Source: Gnetum montanum
Lineage: Eukaryota > Streptophyta > Gnetopsida > Gnetales > Gnetaceae
DNA length: 64,000 bases
Assembly (NCBI GenBank): GCA_015680685.1
Contig: MNCI01034026.1
Location: 160,145 to 224,144 of the forward strand
Direction: 5' to 3'
The notes under the pieces are model-generated. The model saw only the letters and a list, made by a program, of their open reading frames with translations, did not search any database and was not told the origin of the DNA. This document shows positions 11,525 to 23,489 of this stretch, piece by piece. Position numbers and translations under genes: made by a program. Positions within the stretch are counted from its first letter, which is position 1; the number at the start of each line of letters is the position of its first letter.

Positions 11525-12377
11525 TGATGGATGGCGAGGTACCCCTACACTCAACAATACGAATACGAGCATGTACACATGATCTAGTTGAACTCTAAAG
11601 ATGGACTAGTTGTAGCACCTAGACTGTTATACGTTGATTGTAGTTCACTATCTTCCCACTTGGATTAGTAATTATTTTTTATGATGTATGGTTTAGTCTA
11701 GAGTGAGGTGTATGATGTGGTCCTTACCACTATGCTACTTCTAAGGACAATAAGAGATAACTTAATTAAGCTAATGGGCAATAGGAAATAAGATCTAAGC
11801 TAGCCTAAGTGTGATGAGCATCCATCCTTAATCATCTGTATGCATCTTGGACTTCATGTACTACTTGTGGGATTACAAAGCACACATCACTTGAAGCACT
11901 ACTCGATATGCTACCAAGTTACCACGTAGTTACGCTTAAATGTTCGTGATTAAGACATACCCATTTTGTGTTAACAATAGGAATAGTAAATGATGATAAA
12001 AGAAATATTAACTAAGAAAATAGGAATAAATAATAAATAATTAAAAAAATTAAAGGCTAAGTGAATGCTGCAATGATGGAGTAATCTTGATCTTTATTGC
12101 TGATCATGTGCGTGTCCAAGTACGTCACATGCGAACAAAGGTTCCATACAATTACAAGCATCACACTGTGGTCATGCACTTGGAAAGAACTGAAAACTAA
12201 AAAATGACTAAAGACTGAAAAAAAGGACTGACTAATGATCTAACTGTTATCTCACTATGCTCCTGAGTGCTATATTTATAGGCTAACACAGGAATCACGA
12301 TATCATGTATATGATATCATATTTAGGCTGCGATATTGCATACCCAATATCGGGGCCTAGTAGACTATGACTCATCA
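11525..12377 (-). mobile_element. Element A 5' LTR
   Basis: 853 bp, TGATGGATG to CTCATCA, matching 4292-5141. It is followed by the CTATT duplication. Confidence 0.9.
12271..12353 (-). promoter_or_regulatory. Element A 5' LTR TATA box and GATATC words
   Basis: The minus-strand TATA box CCTATAAATATAG is at about 12269-12281. Upstream of it lie GATATC palindromes and the half-word CGATATTG (12297-12353). As the 5' LTR copy this would be the promoter of the genomic RNA. Confidence 0.6.
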
Positions 12378-13479
12378 CTATTATTCAACAAAATATATTT
12401 TTGAAAAAGGTTCAAGTTAAATTATTTTTAAATAATTCTTTAATGACTAAGGAGAAACAAATATATGTTCTTAATATCTCATAGAAACTTGTTGATTTGG
12501 ATGGTTTCCAAATAGTGGAGAAAGAGGAGAAACTATATAGTGGAAGAAAAGAAATCTATAGATATCACATCAAGATAATTATATTTATAATATAAAAATA
12601 TTGGAAAGATAAAACCATAATTGAAAATTTTAAGCTTCAAAACATATGCATAAAATCGTTTTATATAGAAGATCCAACGATACATTGTTTAAATGTTCAA
12701 AAGTTGAGAAAAAGAGATAAAATGTCTATCATAATGATGAAATGTTAAATACATAAAATAACCTAATACTAAACTAAAAACACAATATCATCATGCCCAT
12801 AACATCATAAGGAATGATCAAAGAGCTCCTATCTCCTTACAATTCAATCAACCTGCAAATAAAATGAGTTATTAGTATAAAACTAAGTGAGAAACCTTGG
12901 CATCATCTTAAATCAATGAATGAGCAGATCTCAATGAAGTTATGAGGAGCATGGCTAGCTTGAAAAACATGTTAGCTCATAACCATCTACATAAGCATAA
13001 TAAAGAACAACCATTCATCTAATTAAGAGATTATGCCAAAACCAAAATTTTTTCATTCCAATTGTCACCATAAATTAGGAGGCTAGCACAAACCACTTTC
13101 AATGTAAAATGTGTATCATGTTATCATGTATAATTGAAAAATGCCAAAACCAATATATGTCCATACCAAAAATCAAATTACCAAGTGATTGGATTTATTG
13201 TTACTCTTAAATGAAATGTAAAACATCATCCAGGACATCACTTCCAATGTTTTCCAAACATATTAGTGCTGGAGAAATTACCTAGAACTTCACCTCTAAT
13301 GTTTTAGAGGCATAAACCAAAAAGGACCATTGAGCCATGGAATCATTCTTTCGTATAGTTTGGAGCCTCCCATGAAAGCTAGATTGATGCATCCCAGTGA
13401 GGGTCAACCATCTGCATCTTTAGAAAGCTCATCTCTAATCAGCTGCATAAACTTGGTGTTAACTCCAACATTTAAACAA

Positions 13480-13983
13480 NNNNNNNNNNNNNNNNNNNNN
13501 NNNNNNNNNNNNNNNNNNNNNNNNNNNNNNNNNNNNNNNNNNNNNNNNNNNNNNNNNNNNNNNNNNNNNNNNNNNNNNNNNNNNNNNNNNNNNNNNNNNN
13601 NNNNNNNNNNNNNNNNNNNNNNNNNNNNNNNNNNNNNNNNNNNNNNNNNNNNNNNNNNNNNNNNNNNNNNNNNNNNNNNNNNNNNNNNNNNNNNNNNNNN
13701 NNNNNNNNNNNNNNNNNNNNNNNNNNNNNNNNNNNNNNNNNNNNNNNNNNNNNNNNNNNNNNNNNNNNNNNNNNNNNNNNNNNNNNNNNNNNNNNNNNNN
13801 NNNNNNNNNNNNNNNNNNNNNNNNNNNNNNNNNNNNNNNNNNNNNNNNNNNNNNNNNNNNNNNNNNNNNNNNNNNNNNNNNNNNNNNNNNNNNNNNNNNN
13901 NNNNNNNNNNNNNNNNNNNNNNNNNNNNNNNNNNNNNNNNNNNNNNNNNNNNNNNNNNNNNNNNNNNNNNNNNNNNNNNNNNN
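13480..13983. other. Assembly gap, 504 N
   Basis: Run of N. Apparent long reading frames across it are artefacts. Confidence 1.
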
Positions 13984-14002
13984 GATACGTCTTGGAATGT
14001 TG

Positions 14003-14290
14003 GGAGACATCTCTGGTTGAGAGAAGATGTCTTAAACAAGATGGAACATCATAGAAAGATAGAAGAGATCTTGAGTAGGCATGAGATATCTCAGGAGAGA
14101 TGTCTTGATTTAGTAGGAGATGTCTCAAGCTTGGAGGAGACATCTTAGTAGACACATCTTAGAATAGGGGGAGACATCTCAAGTGAAGTTGGGATGTCTT
14201 AGCCATGGGTGAGAATTTTTTTTGGAAGTCTTGACATATGGGAGGAGCATATGGTAGAGGTTTGGGATGTCTCATATGGGAAAGGAAAGG
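14003..14290. repeat. AGATGTCTC / GAGACATCT word array
   Basis: At least ten copies of AGATGTCT(C) or its complement GAGACATCT, plus AGATATCTC, are irregularly spaced over ~290 bp just right of the N gap. Both orientations occur, so many inverted pairs are possible. It parallels the palindromic word arrays of the other LTR families and may extend into the gap. Confidence 0.6.
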
Positions 14291-15753
14291 TTAACAATTA
14301 ACTGAGAAAATACTAAGATGATGGAAATGGGTGGGGAAACCATAGGTAAATAAATCAACAAGCCAAAAAATAATCAATAAAGAACAGGCACAATTCCAAT
14401 ATTGAACTAGTAACTCAATTGAAAAATGCAAAATTGGAAATCTCAATAGAAAAAGACTAATATCCAAATGATCGAGATCATAATAAACACAAGAGAAAGA
14501 TCAATCCTAACCAAACCAATATGAAAATGGAAAACATCACAATAAGCATGATAAGATCTTAGCAGGGGAAATGAATTTGAGAAAATATAATAAGATGTGT
14601 AAAATCTATAGATCTCTAAACTAAGCACCAAAATAAATCAAACCAGATATCTCTACAAGTTCATGATTCATCCAAACAAATGATAATAGTTCTATCATGC
14701 TATCGCAATTGATAAAACCATCGAATAATAAAACCCAATCCCACAAAATTGTTGGAATAATACTTATAAAACCCACATCTAAAATTGATGTTAAAATAAT
14801 AAAATATTACCATCAATTATGCACTTAAAAAATCCATTGAAACAACATTCTAAATTTTTAAATCAAAACCGAGTAGCATACTACTAGTATTAGCATCATA
14901 CAAAATAATAAATAATACCCATTTCATGAATGTGCACAAACTTGAAATTGTAAATGAAAAAGAAGTCAAGATAACTCATCTATGAATCTATATGAAGAAA
15001 AAAAAATGCAAGAGAGGAGTTCAAAATGCAAAGATCCAAGCAATCCATGCAATCGATATGCAATCCACTAGTACCTTCACAACTTCAATCTTCAACAACA
15101 TCTCTTATGAATTGTCAAAGCATGTGAAGAAAATGAATCATGGAAATTTTAATGACATTGACCAATTAAAATGATGGAATGGAAGAAAATACCACTTGCC
15201 CAAACCAATATAAGACTAAAAAAAGAATATGAAAAATCTTATTCCTCTCATACATGAGTTTCTTTCCCACTCACATAACTTCCATATATGCCAAAAAAAT
15301 TAAAAGAGTAATTACTACAAAATCCATAATACCAAATATCATAAAACCTCTCATAATAAAAAAACTAATCTAAATAAAATATAATACAAATAGCTATCAC
15401 ATGCATCACCCCACAGCCACAACATATGCTTTAAAAAAATAATTAAATAAAACATAGATCACATGTCATGCCATACTTCCAACCAATCCTCATGAGATCC
15501 TACCACACTTAACAATAGGGTTTGTGTACATCTACTAGACGGTAATAAATACATGCATAATACGAATATTTAAAAGATACATAATAACATCCACACATTT
15601 AGACATCTGAAAGCTTGTTAATAGAAAAATACCGTATACAAAGCCATAAATATACTAAACTAAAAGCATGTATAAATACACATTTGAACACTAGCATCAT
15701 AAACTCTAGGGAGATCATACGTACCAAGGCTACTAAAATTATGAGGTATTACA

Positions 15754-16647
15754 TCCCCCACTCCTTAAGGATCTTCTTCTTAGAAGATGCCACTATGGGA
15801 AGAATGTAAATTGGACTCAAGCTCTCAAGTAGTCTCTTGTGAATTATGATGGATCCATAAGACCATCATGGGAACTATCCTGTTATGTAGTTGATGCTTC
15901 ATCTGGTCCACAATCCTAATAGATGCTTCATAGATGAGGCACTAGCTTGAAGTTGTAACTTACTCTAATCAACAACATGACTATTATTGACAATGTACTT
16001 TTGTAGCATGGAGACATGAAACACATCATGCATGTTTGAAATTTTTAAAGATATACTAACATGATATGTAACTTCTCCTATGCATTGTAAAACATCAAAT
16101 GAACCAATGTAATGACATGCAAATTTATCTTTCCCACTGAGTGGAGAGACATAAACAAACATCTTGTTACCAACCAAAAAATCAAGAGGCCTCTTCCTAT
16201 GGTTTATGTAGCTTGTGTGACAATCCTAAGCTCATTTTAGTTGCTTACGAATCTTTCTAATCTACTCTATTTTCCTCATCACAATGTATAAACTTATATT
16301 CTACCTATTCTTAATTGTGTCCCAAAAAAATGGAGCTCTACAAGGTCTCCCATACAAAAATTTTCATGGTATTGCTTTTAGAATAACTTGATAGCTATAA
16401 TCGTAAGCAAACTTTGACAATGATAAAAAAAACCTATCATGATTATTTGAAAATTACAAAGCACAAGACTAAGGAATGTCCTCCAACATTTGGTTGAGCC
16501 TCTTAACTTGACTATCATTCTATGGATGATAAGCTAGACTCATGTTCAGCCTAGTGCCTAGGCTGTCCATGCATGTATGCAAAAATTAAGAAGTGAATTT
16601 GGCATCACAATCTAAGATAATCTTAGCAAGAATATTGTGAAATCCCA
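15754..16647 (-). pseudogene. Chromovirus E integrase, C-terminal half
   Basis: The minus strand from 16647 reads GFHNI, then IILDCDAKFTS (the second catalytic Asp block), then AYHP, and FLYGRPCRAPFFW. An open stretch (15965-16177) follows with VGNKMFVYVSPL, IGSFDVLQCIGEVTYHV and NMHDVFHVSMLQKYI, the hallmark C-terminus of Del/Tekay chromoviruses. Then comes EASIRIVDQMKHQLHNR (LDR-like motif). It ends at the polypurine tract next to the LTR. Several stops interrupt the rest. The protein would insert the cDNA into host DNA. The N-terminal half is not adjacent: its counterpart is at 62668-63100. Confidence 0.85.
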
Positions 16648-16707
16648 TTCTTGGATGTCATGGAAAATGTCAAATATATTTTATATTAGACATTATGCGT
16701 AAGAAGG
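16648..16707. other. Left flank of element D, with ~40 bp block also found on the right flank
   Basis: 16668-16707 resembles 62204-62240 (CAAATATAT, ATTATG.GTAA and AAGG in the same order). The last five bases, GAAGG, recur at 62185-62189 right after the single N. The block could be part of an older insertion at the HG motif of the integrase, into which D then inserted. Confidence 0.35.
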
Positions 16708-18013
16708 TGTTGCAACAAAAAATCTCAATTGTAGAAAAAACTAGGGATTCTTAGTCACAAGTAGCCTCAACCCTGAAACCCCTAGGGACTTTGCATGAAA
16801 AATGGGATTTAGGGTGGCTTGGATAGTCCGGTAGATCACCCAAGGACTTGAGGGAAATGCAAAATGGGGGTAACAAAGTAAGAAGATGTATATTTATAAA
16901 TTAATGTACTAAAAATATGATAATTATTTCTAGAATTGTACACAAAATGAAATCATAAACTTTATTAAATAAATAGAGAATGAGTTCAAAGGGGTGTACA
17001 AATTTGGTGTCCAAGAGGAGGGCAAAGGGGGCTTCACTTAGGTAGGGGTTTAGAGCCCATTGAAGCCATGATCAACTCTACAATCTAGTATCTCTATCAC
17101 TCCTAATGTTATGGAACCTTGTTTTTCATCACATTAGATCTACCATGTTGATTATTGCTAGGGTTAAGAAAATGTGAAGGATTGGGATAGCCAAAGTGCA
17201 CCATGTTGGGATTTGGGGACCCTAGGGGGGTAACGTTAACACCTAAAGCTTATAGATCCTAAGAGGGATAATAGGTTGCTAAGGTTCCATGTTGTTAAGA
17301 TTCAAGACACTACATTTTTGCTAAGAAAACAAGACCTCTTGGATGTCCAAAATGCTAAGGATGTTGAATTGCAAAAGTTTGAAACGTTGACATGGTGCCA
17401 AGGTTTGGTTTTTATAGGATCATGGCCATGATTTGGGCTGAAAATTGGTTGCAAATGACTGAATGATTGGCTACCAAATTGCTGAAAATTAGATGCCATC
17501 TTCAAGGAGGTAGGTGAGATCCATCCCCATGCATCCTAGCCATCTAGCCCCCTCCACACTATCTAACCCCCTCTCTCCTAGTTGGTTGACCCCCCTCTCA
17601 CTAGGGGAAGAGTGTTAATGTTGAGGGAGGATGGAAGGTTAATGCCATGTGTGAAGGTCAACCCCTCTAGGCAAGGTTACTTCCCTTTCCACATTGGGGA
17701 TAGGTGAGTTCGATCCCCTATGCTCCTTCATGCTGGCCTTGAAGTCTACTAGCTGGCTTACCCCCTGTAGGTGGTGTGTTAGCATAGAAAAATATGTACC
17801 CCTTATAAAACTCATTAAATTACCATTTTTGACTTTCCCAAGCTCAAATATAGATACTAGATGACTCTTTTCACTTAGGGAATGAGGCTTTGGTCACTTA
17901 TGAAGCATTTTTCAGCTCCAAAAGTATGAAACATGTGAGATTGCCCTCTTATGGGTTATGACCTTCACATTTATAATAAAATATTACATTGTCTTTCATG
18001 GGATGGGATTACA
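16708..18013 (-). mobile_element. Element D 3' LTR
   Basis: The left end TGTTGCAACA aligns with TATTGTAATG at 61089. Similarity with the 5' LTR runs to about 17580, where the right copy is cut by an N. The right end near 18013 is inferred because 18020-18090 matches the sequence just inside the C 3' LTR (42740-42820). A TATA box (minus, CCTATAAAAACC) lies at about 17407-17420. GCCAAT-type boxes lie upstream of it, repeated in the other copy. Confidence 0.65.
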
Positions 18014-18984
18014 AAGGTTTCAAAATGAAAATTTAGTGGTGTTTGATCCCTCTTTGTTGGCGTTGGAGGATTAACCTAAGAGGCACTGACAAAGAATGCA
18101 AAACATCATTGTAGGTCCACCATAAATGTTCCTTTTTCATGCTTGATCAAGTCATGTCAAACCATGTCAAAGAGTGCTTGTGATGATGGAATTAGTTTAT
18201 GATGAAGGAGTGGTAATGGAAATTAGGTAGATTGTCATAGAGGTCAACAACACATTCCAAGTTTTATCATCATGGCTATAGCATGATACTGATATATTTT
18301 GAAATTTTGGTCACTTGGAAAATACATTTGAGGAATTAATCACTTTGCTCTAAGATTTATTTGGTCATTAGGCTTGGAGGATTTATTGGCCATTTGGCCC
18401 CCTTGGTAATTTTCGTTTCCCCTCCTTTTCTTGTGGGGTGAAACCTTCATTCGGTTCCATTGCTAGGGTCAATTTGACATAGTTTTCCAATTGAGTGAGT
18501 TGCATTACACTCAATGGACTTCGTGGTTCTCCCATCAAGTGAGGTATGTCATGTCACACTCATGGACTTAATGGTTTTTCCACTGAATGAGTTGTGTTAC
18601 ATTTAAATGGACTTGAGGATGGAACATGATGAAGAGATATCATGTAGCTATAGTGTATGAGTGGCAAACATAGGCCAACATTGTTGCTTATGGCAAGGAA
18701 GGCTATCATTAGGCTATAGGGTTGGGCTTAAGGAGTGGTGTTAGAGGGAGGGTAATGGTACAAGTACTTCTTGACATAGTATAAAAAATTCACCAAATCT
18801 TGCACATTAAGGTCACATGGTGATTTGCTACCATAATGAATTTTACCCTCATGATGGCTTTAGGCTTCATCTTGCAAACACAACTCTAAGAGAATAAGAA
18901 AACCAAGCAAAAAAATCATGTTGCAATGTTACAGTACATATACGGATTGCATGGAGAATAAAGCCAAGCTACCCAGGTTACCAA
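18014..18984. other. Element D interior next to 3' LTR, no gene seen
   Basis: 18020-18090 resembles 42740-42820 of element C (TGTTT.AT...CCCTCTTTGT and AAAGAAT). The rest has no ORF or motif I recognise. CACTCAATGGACTT-like phrases repeat around 18480-18610. Confidence 0.5.
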
Positions 18985-19255
18985 TGTTGCTAGTTTAAGG
19001 TCATGGCGGGCCATGGTACCTATTTAAGACCCTGGTAGGCCATGGTGCTAGGTTAAGGTCATAGTAGACCACGATGTTGGTCTAAGGCCTTGGTAAGATA
19101 CATTACTAATTTAAGCCCTTGATAGGCCATGGTGTTATCAGTTTTAGGTCCTAGCAGGCCATGCTATAACTTTAAGTTCTTGGTAGGCCATGGTGTCACT
19201 AGTTTTAGGCCCTAGTAGGTCATGTTACCAATTTAAGGACTTGATAGGTTGTGTT
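18985..19255. repeat. Element D short tandem array 1 (~30 bp unit)
   Basis: About eight degenerate units built on CTAGTTTTAGGCC followed by TGGTAGGCCATGGTG. The related array 2 is at 38085-38215, and element C has similar arrays at 43745-44045 and 52862-53040. Confidence 0.8.
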
Positions 19256-20058
19256 AAAATAGGCTTGCTTGTTGTAGATCATCAAAGTTTTCAACATTAG
19301 TCATATGTTGCAACTTGTGAATAATGGTAAACAACACTACAAGCAAACATGTGAGTGTTAGATATAATCAAGATTATATGATGGCTTTAATATTTCATAA
19401 TCAGGGCTTGATGTAGTTATGAGAACGTTTGAGGTCTGGTGGGGAACTTGGTCCTATATGTTTTCTCCTCACCATCATGGTTTAGATGGAAATTTTAGCT
19501 AGAAGACCCTCCATGATGTTTCTAGCTTCAAGGTTAATAGTAGTTAGGCTACTTCAAGGTGTTATGGTTGTATAGTGTAGTGGTCTCAAAGCTCAAGGTT
19601 TGGATATTAAAGGTTAAATTAGTTTGACAATATCACAAGAGGGATTTACATAGGCTTTAAGGCTAGTATAATTTGCTTTCTCATTTACCTGGCTTAATCT
19701 GCATGGAAACATAAGACATCAAGTCGCACCTGTGTAACAAAATGATCAAATAATGTAAAAAGTTACTTGTAAAAATGCATTAAGAATAAAGAAAAAGTGG
19801 GTCAAAACTAATTAAACTAATGCCAAAACAAGTCAAAGCATGATCAATGGAGGTCATTAAAGATAGTATAATGTCAAATGTAATCAAATATGGCTATACT
19901 TTGCCAATTTTAGGCCTTAGTGGGACAAGGTATGTGGTTTATTTCACTGGGCAAGGCTACCATGGGGCAACAACAAGGTGAGACTTGCTAAGACAAGGTA
20001 AAATAAAGTTATAATAAGGTTAAGGTAGGGTAAGAATTGTGTTAATTATTTTAAACAT
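19256..20058. other. Element D interior, no gene seen
   Basis: No reading frame or motif recognised. One further TTTTAGGCCTTAG phrase occurs at ~19907. The last five bases, AACAT, are the left target duplication of element B. Confidence 0.5.
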
Positions 20059-20912
20059 TGATGAATCATAGATTAGCTGCATTGATTGGGCCTCATCGAC
20101 TAGGCCCCATCGATGCATGATTTGATGCGTTGATGTGGCCCTGTCAACTTAGTGTTTATTTTCACCTATAAATACATGTTCACCCACCATGTTTATGGCA
20201 TGCCTTATCATAGTTGTAGCAGAGCTCTTGTAGTTTTATCATTTGGAAGTTAGAATATTTTTCTAAGTGCTTGCAATAGGAGTTAAGAGTGTATGAATCT
20301 TTATTCAAGCACTATTGTACCTGAACACAGTAGTGTGTGTAGTAATAAATATGAGCTTTTTGATAAACCTTGTAGCACTTGGAAATAGATTAATTATCTA
20401 TTTATGCATTTAATGTCGTATGAAAGTTTTTTAATGCTTCACGCAATTAATTAATTAATTAGGCTAAACTAAGCTACATTAATTAATGATTAATTAAGCA
20501 CAGAAGTACAACCACTTTGAGAAAACACTTGGTGCTTGGTAATCCTAGTAACGTGTAATTTTTGGTAACCCAGCAGTGCTAAACATGTTCAAGATGTGTA
20601 CAACAAGTAGGAATAGATCCTTATGTTAGGATTAGTTAGGTGTATTTAGTTAGATTAAATTAGTAATTAAATTACTTTATTCCTTTCATCCTTTATTTTA
20701 AGTACCCAAAACATAAAGCATACAAATAATAAAAATTATACACCTCGATTACACTTAACCACACCTTTGCATCTCACAAGTGTAATTAGGAAGACAACGA
20801 ATGATTGTTAGGGTAAGTTCACTTCCTAGAGGCTAGTGTACTAGAAGACATAGAGTCCACAGAATGCTTAGTGATTTGTATGGTTAAGCATAGGGGTATT
20901 CACTATGCATCA
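20059..20912 (+). mobile_element. Element B 5' LTR
   Basis: 854 bp, from TGATGAATC to GCATCA, aligned over its length with 32221-33090. Confidence 0.9.
20081..20174 (+). promoter_or_regulatory. Element B 5' LTR promoter: palindromic words and TATA box
   Basis: Words on TCGACTAGGCC, ATCGATGCA, TTGATGCGTTGATG and GTCAAC occupy 20081-20148. CCTATAAATA follows at 20165-20174. This would drive the genomic RNA. Confidence 0.6.
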
Positions 20913-20934
20913 TTGGTGCTATTACTGGTAACTC
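20913..20934 (+). promoter_or_regulatory. Element B primer-binding site
   Basis: TTGGTGCTATTACTGGTAAC starts directly at the LTR edge. It is a decayed version of the TTGGCGCCGTTGCCGGGGA context and is also present at 1065 in B1. Confidence 0.65.
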
Positions 20935-21169
20935 TTTTTGTTTGAAATGTGCATTGTCTGGGCATAGTGAAAATCATTAACATCATTGGAAGAACCCTAA
21001 GGTCAAAATCATTCTCAAAATAAATATGATAATTTAAGCACACTAATATTTTATTATAATTACAAAATTTCTTCTTCTCACAAGCATGATGATACTGAAC
21101 TACCAATGTCTCAAGAATGCAAGATGGTATATACTCATCTAGATGAGTATGTGCTTGATTTTACCTTCA
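20935..21169 (+). other. Element B leader
   Basis: Between PBS and gag. No gene seen. It is nearly identical to 1087-1320 in B1. Confidence 0.5.
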
Positions 21170-22860
21170 TCCCATATTAGGATAAACAACTATGGTGGTG
21201 AGATATGGAGGGAAACATTGTAATGCCTCTTGATCAATTTGTGCTTGGGATGCTACTCCAAACTCTTAGAAGGTTGGACATCTAGGACCTTCAAGAAGAG
21301 TATGTTATGCATGACTATGAATACTGAAACTACCATCCCATTGAAACACAATGTAGGAGAGATCGACACCAGGAGAAGCACCATGAGGATATGAAGGGAA
21401 AATGGTTCACCAATCCCTTGTTCTTGCTTAACAAAAATGAAAATGAGGATCCTCTCTTTGGGGGTTCTCAACATGAAGATTCTCCACCCCTTGATATTAG
21501 TGATGAAGGCTTGAACTTAAAGCTACAATCCACTATCAAAAATCTAGGTTAAAAAAAAGTAAGAGTTAAAGTAGGGGATCAGGAAAGCATCAAGATGACA
21601 AGAAAACTAATGAATGTGACCTGAAAAACATAGAGGAGGTGGTACACACCATGGTGGTGGAAGTTATCCTCCCTTTTCTCCCTCTTCATCTACATCTTCT
21701 TTTTCCTCTTTTGGTCTTGATAGACACCACAAAAAGAACAACTGTGATGAAGGTGAATACCAGGACAATGATAATTGTAGAGATCATCATGAACAAAAAG
21801 GTAGTATAGGACATCATAGGCTTCATTGAAATAATGATGATGATGAGCCTATGTTGGAAACTCAAAGCATGCTAAACATTGTAGTGGTAGTAACAATTCC
21901 AACCAAGCATGTGAAAGATAGTTGGATCAAGCAACTTGACATGAACAATATCCCTAGATTTAACATATCTTCAAGCCTTTCATAATGCCTGTGCCTTACA
22001 AAATATTGAAAATGATTGGCAAAAATTAAAGCTATTTCCTAGGATACTCATCAAGGAAGCTAAAATATTGTATTGGTCCTTGGAGCTAGAATCCATCCAC
22101 AGGTGGAGTACAATGCTAGAGTTGCTCAATGATAAATATTAGACATACTTCTGAGTGTCTAATATGAGAAGGTAGATCCAAGTATGAAAGGAAGGAACAC
22201 ATGAACCCTTAGATGTCACCATGGGTAGATACTATTCTCTCACACATCGATGCCTTGGCCATGATTATTCTCAGCGGGAACAACTTCACCACATCATAAA
22301 TGGAATCAAATTAGAAACAAGAAGAACTCTTATGGTTTATGCCCAAGGAAGACTATCATAACTTAGATCCTATTAGATCCAAAGGTTAATTGAGTAGGTA
22401 GAAAAAGAAGAAGGAGAGTTTAGGAATATAACATTGATCCTTCCATTAAAAAAAGGGAGGTCCAATTTTGCGACAACGAAGATTCACTACATGATGAGGT
22501 GATGCAGGGAAAAACCTTGCAAATAAAAAAATATGTTTCCAATATATTGATCAAGGTCGATAAATTATGAAACTCTTTGGAAAAAAAATTCATAGTAGAA
22601 GAAGCAAGAAAGTAGAGTAGTGATCATAACTACAAGAGGCGGAAAGAAGTTGAACATGCCTACCAAAGGGATAAGGGCAAAGCTGCTATAGTAGAAGAAG
22701 TTGTGGAGATAGAATTAGATAATGATGGTGGGTGTGACATCTACCAATATGAACATCGTAAAGGATTTTTCCCTATCATGCCACACTTGCAAGAGTTTGG
22801 GGTGTACACTTTAAATCCTAGACCGGCAAGAAGGTAAGCATCTAGAAAATTTTCTTATTC
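21170..22860 (+). pseudogene. Element B gag, degraded
   Basis: Degenerate coding sequence with many stops. It starts with an acidic/His-rich part, then His/Asp-rich stretches near 21720-21860. The Retrotrans_gag core follows at about 21980-22130 (NIENDWQKLKLFP, then A..LYWSLELESIHRW). Next come EGTHEPLD, the ETRRTLMVYAQGRL stretch near 22320 and EKEEGEF near 22400. This order is shared with the gag of element A (9033-11390). No zinc knuckle was identified. Confidence 0.65.
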
Positions 22861-23489
22861 TTAAGGAAATCCAAGGCAGTTCCACTAATAACAATAAGAT
22901 TATTATCCAAGTGGAGCTCCATCACAATTGTATGAGTAGTAGTTGTAGTGGCAACATCCACAGTCATGGGGGATGTCACCACCAAGGTAGTAGTACCCTT
23001 ACAGGTAGCAAGATCCATATAGGTACTATGTTCAGCAATTAATGTCTTTGCAGGACTCTTCTAGTCACACTTCTTTTTAGCACCACCACTACCCTCCAGA
23101 GTATCATAGAACTCATTCTCCATCTACTAAAGGGAAAACCTCATATCCTTATCACCCTTCTCATCCTTTAGCACATGCTCCTCCACCCTCCACTCCATGT
23201 ATGCAAGGTGAAATTCCATCATTGCCACAACAATGTAACACTACTAGGGCTATCAACTTATAGCTGGATTTCTAGTTAAATGGTTTGGAACCTAGATCCC
23301 AAAAAAAACCATTCTTTTGACCTAACATTCCTTTAAATTCCTCATAGACTAATGTAGTTGGCCATCCTATCTCTCCATCATTTTATGTATCAAATCCTTT
23401 TGAGATACCTTCAAACTAAATGCCTCTTGAAATCTACACTATTATGTTAACCCACATTATATTTGATTAAATCAAGGCTAGAAACCTTC

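Larger units (their letters stand above)
4292..12377 (-). mobile_element. Element A: complete Athila-like LTR retrotransposon lacking pol
   Basis: An 8.1 kb element with two LTRs (850 and 853 bp) beginning TGATG and ending CTCATCA. It is flanked by a 5 bp target duplication CTATT (4287-4291 and 12378-12382). The minus-strand order is 5' LTR, PBS, gag, an unassigned stretch, a U3-like module, a third ORF, a polypurine tract and 3' LTR. No protease, reverse transcriptase, RNase H or integrase motif is visible in the 6.4 kb interior, so it is non-autonomous. Gag resembles that of element B, which could be a relative of its helper. Confidence 0.9.
12378..15753 (-). mobile_element. Chromovirus E 3' LTR region (left end unresolved)
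   Basis: The right edge is fixed. On the minus strand the polypurine tract AAGGAGTGGGGGA is followed by TGTAATACCTC, a typical Del/Tekay LTR start. Stretches such as the one near 12853-12895 look like the transcribed part of such LTRs. The left edge is not visible, because element A is inserted at 12377 and the sequence may continue left of 4287. It contains the 504-base N gap (13480-13983) and the AGATGTCTC word array. Confidence 0.6.

Noticed and set aside
13330-14155. Long frames of 180-270 codons on both strands
   Set aside because: They are made almost wholly of N from the 504-base gap.
18985-19255. CRISPR-like short repeats
   Set aside because: Units are degenerate and contiguous without unique spacers, in a plant retrotransposon.
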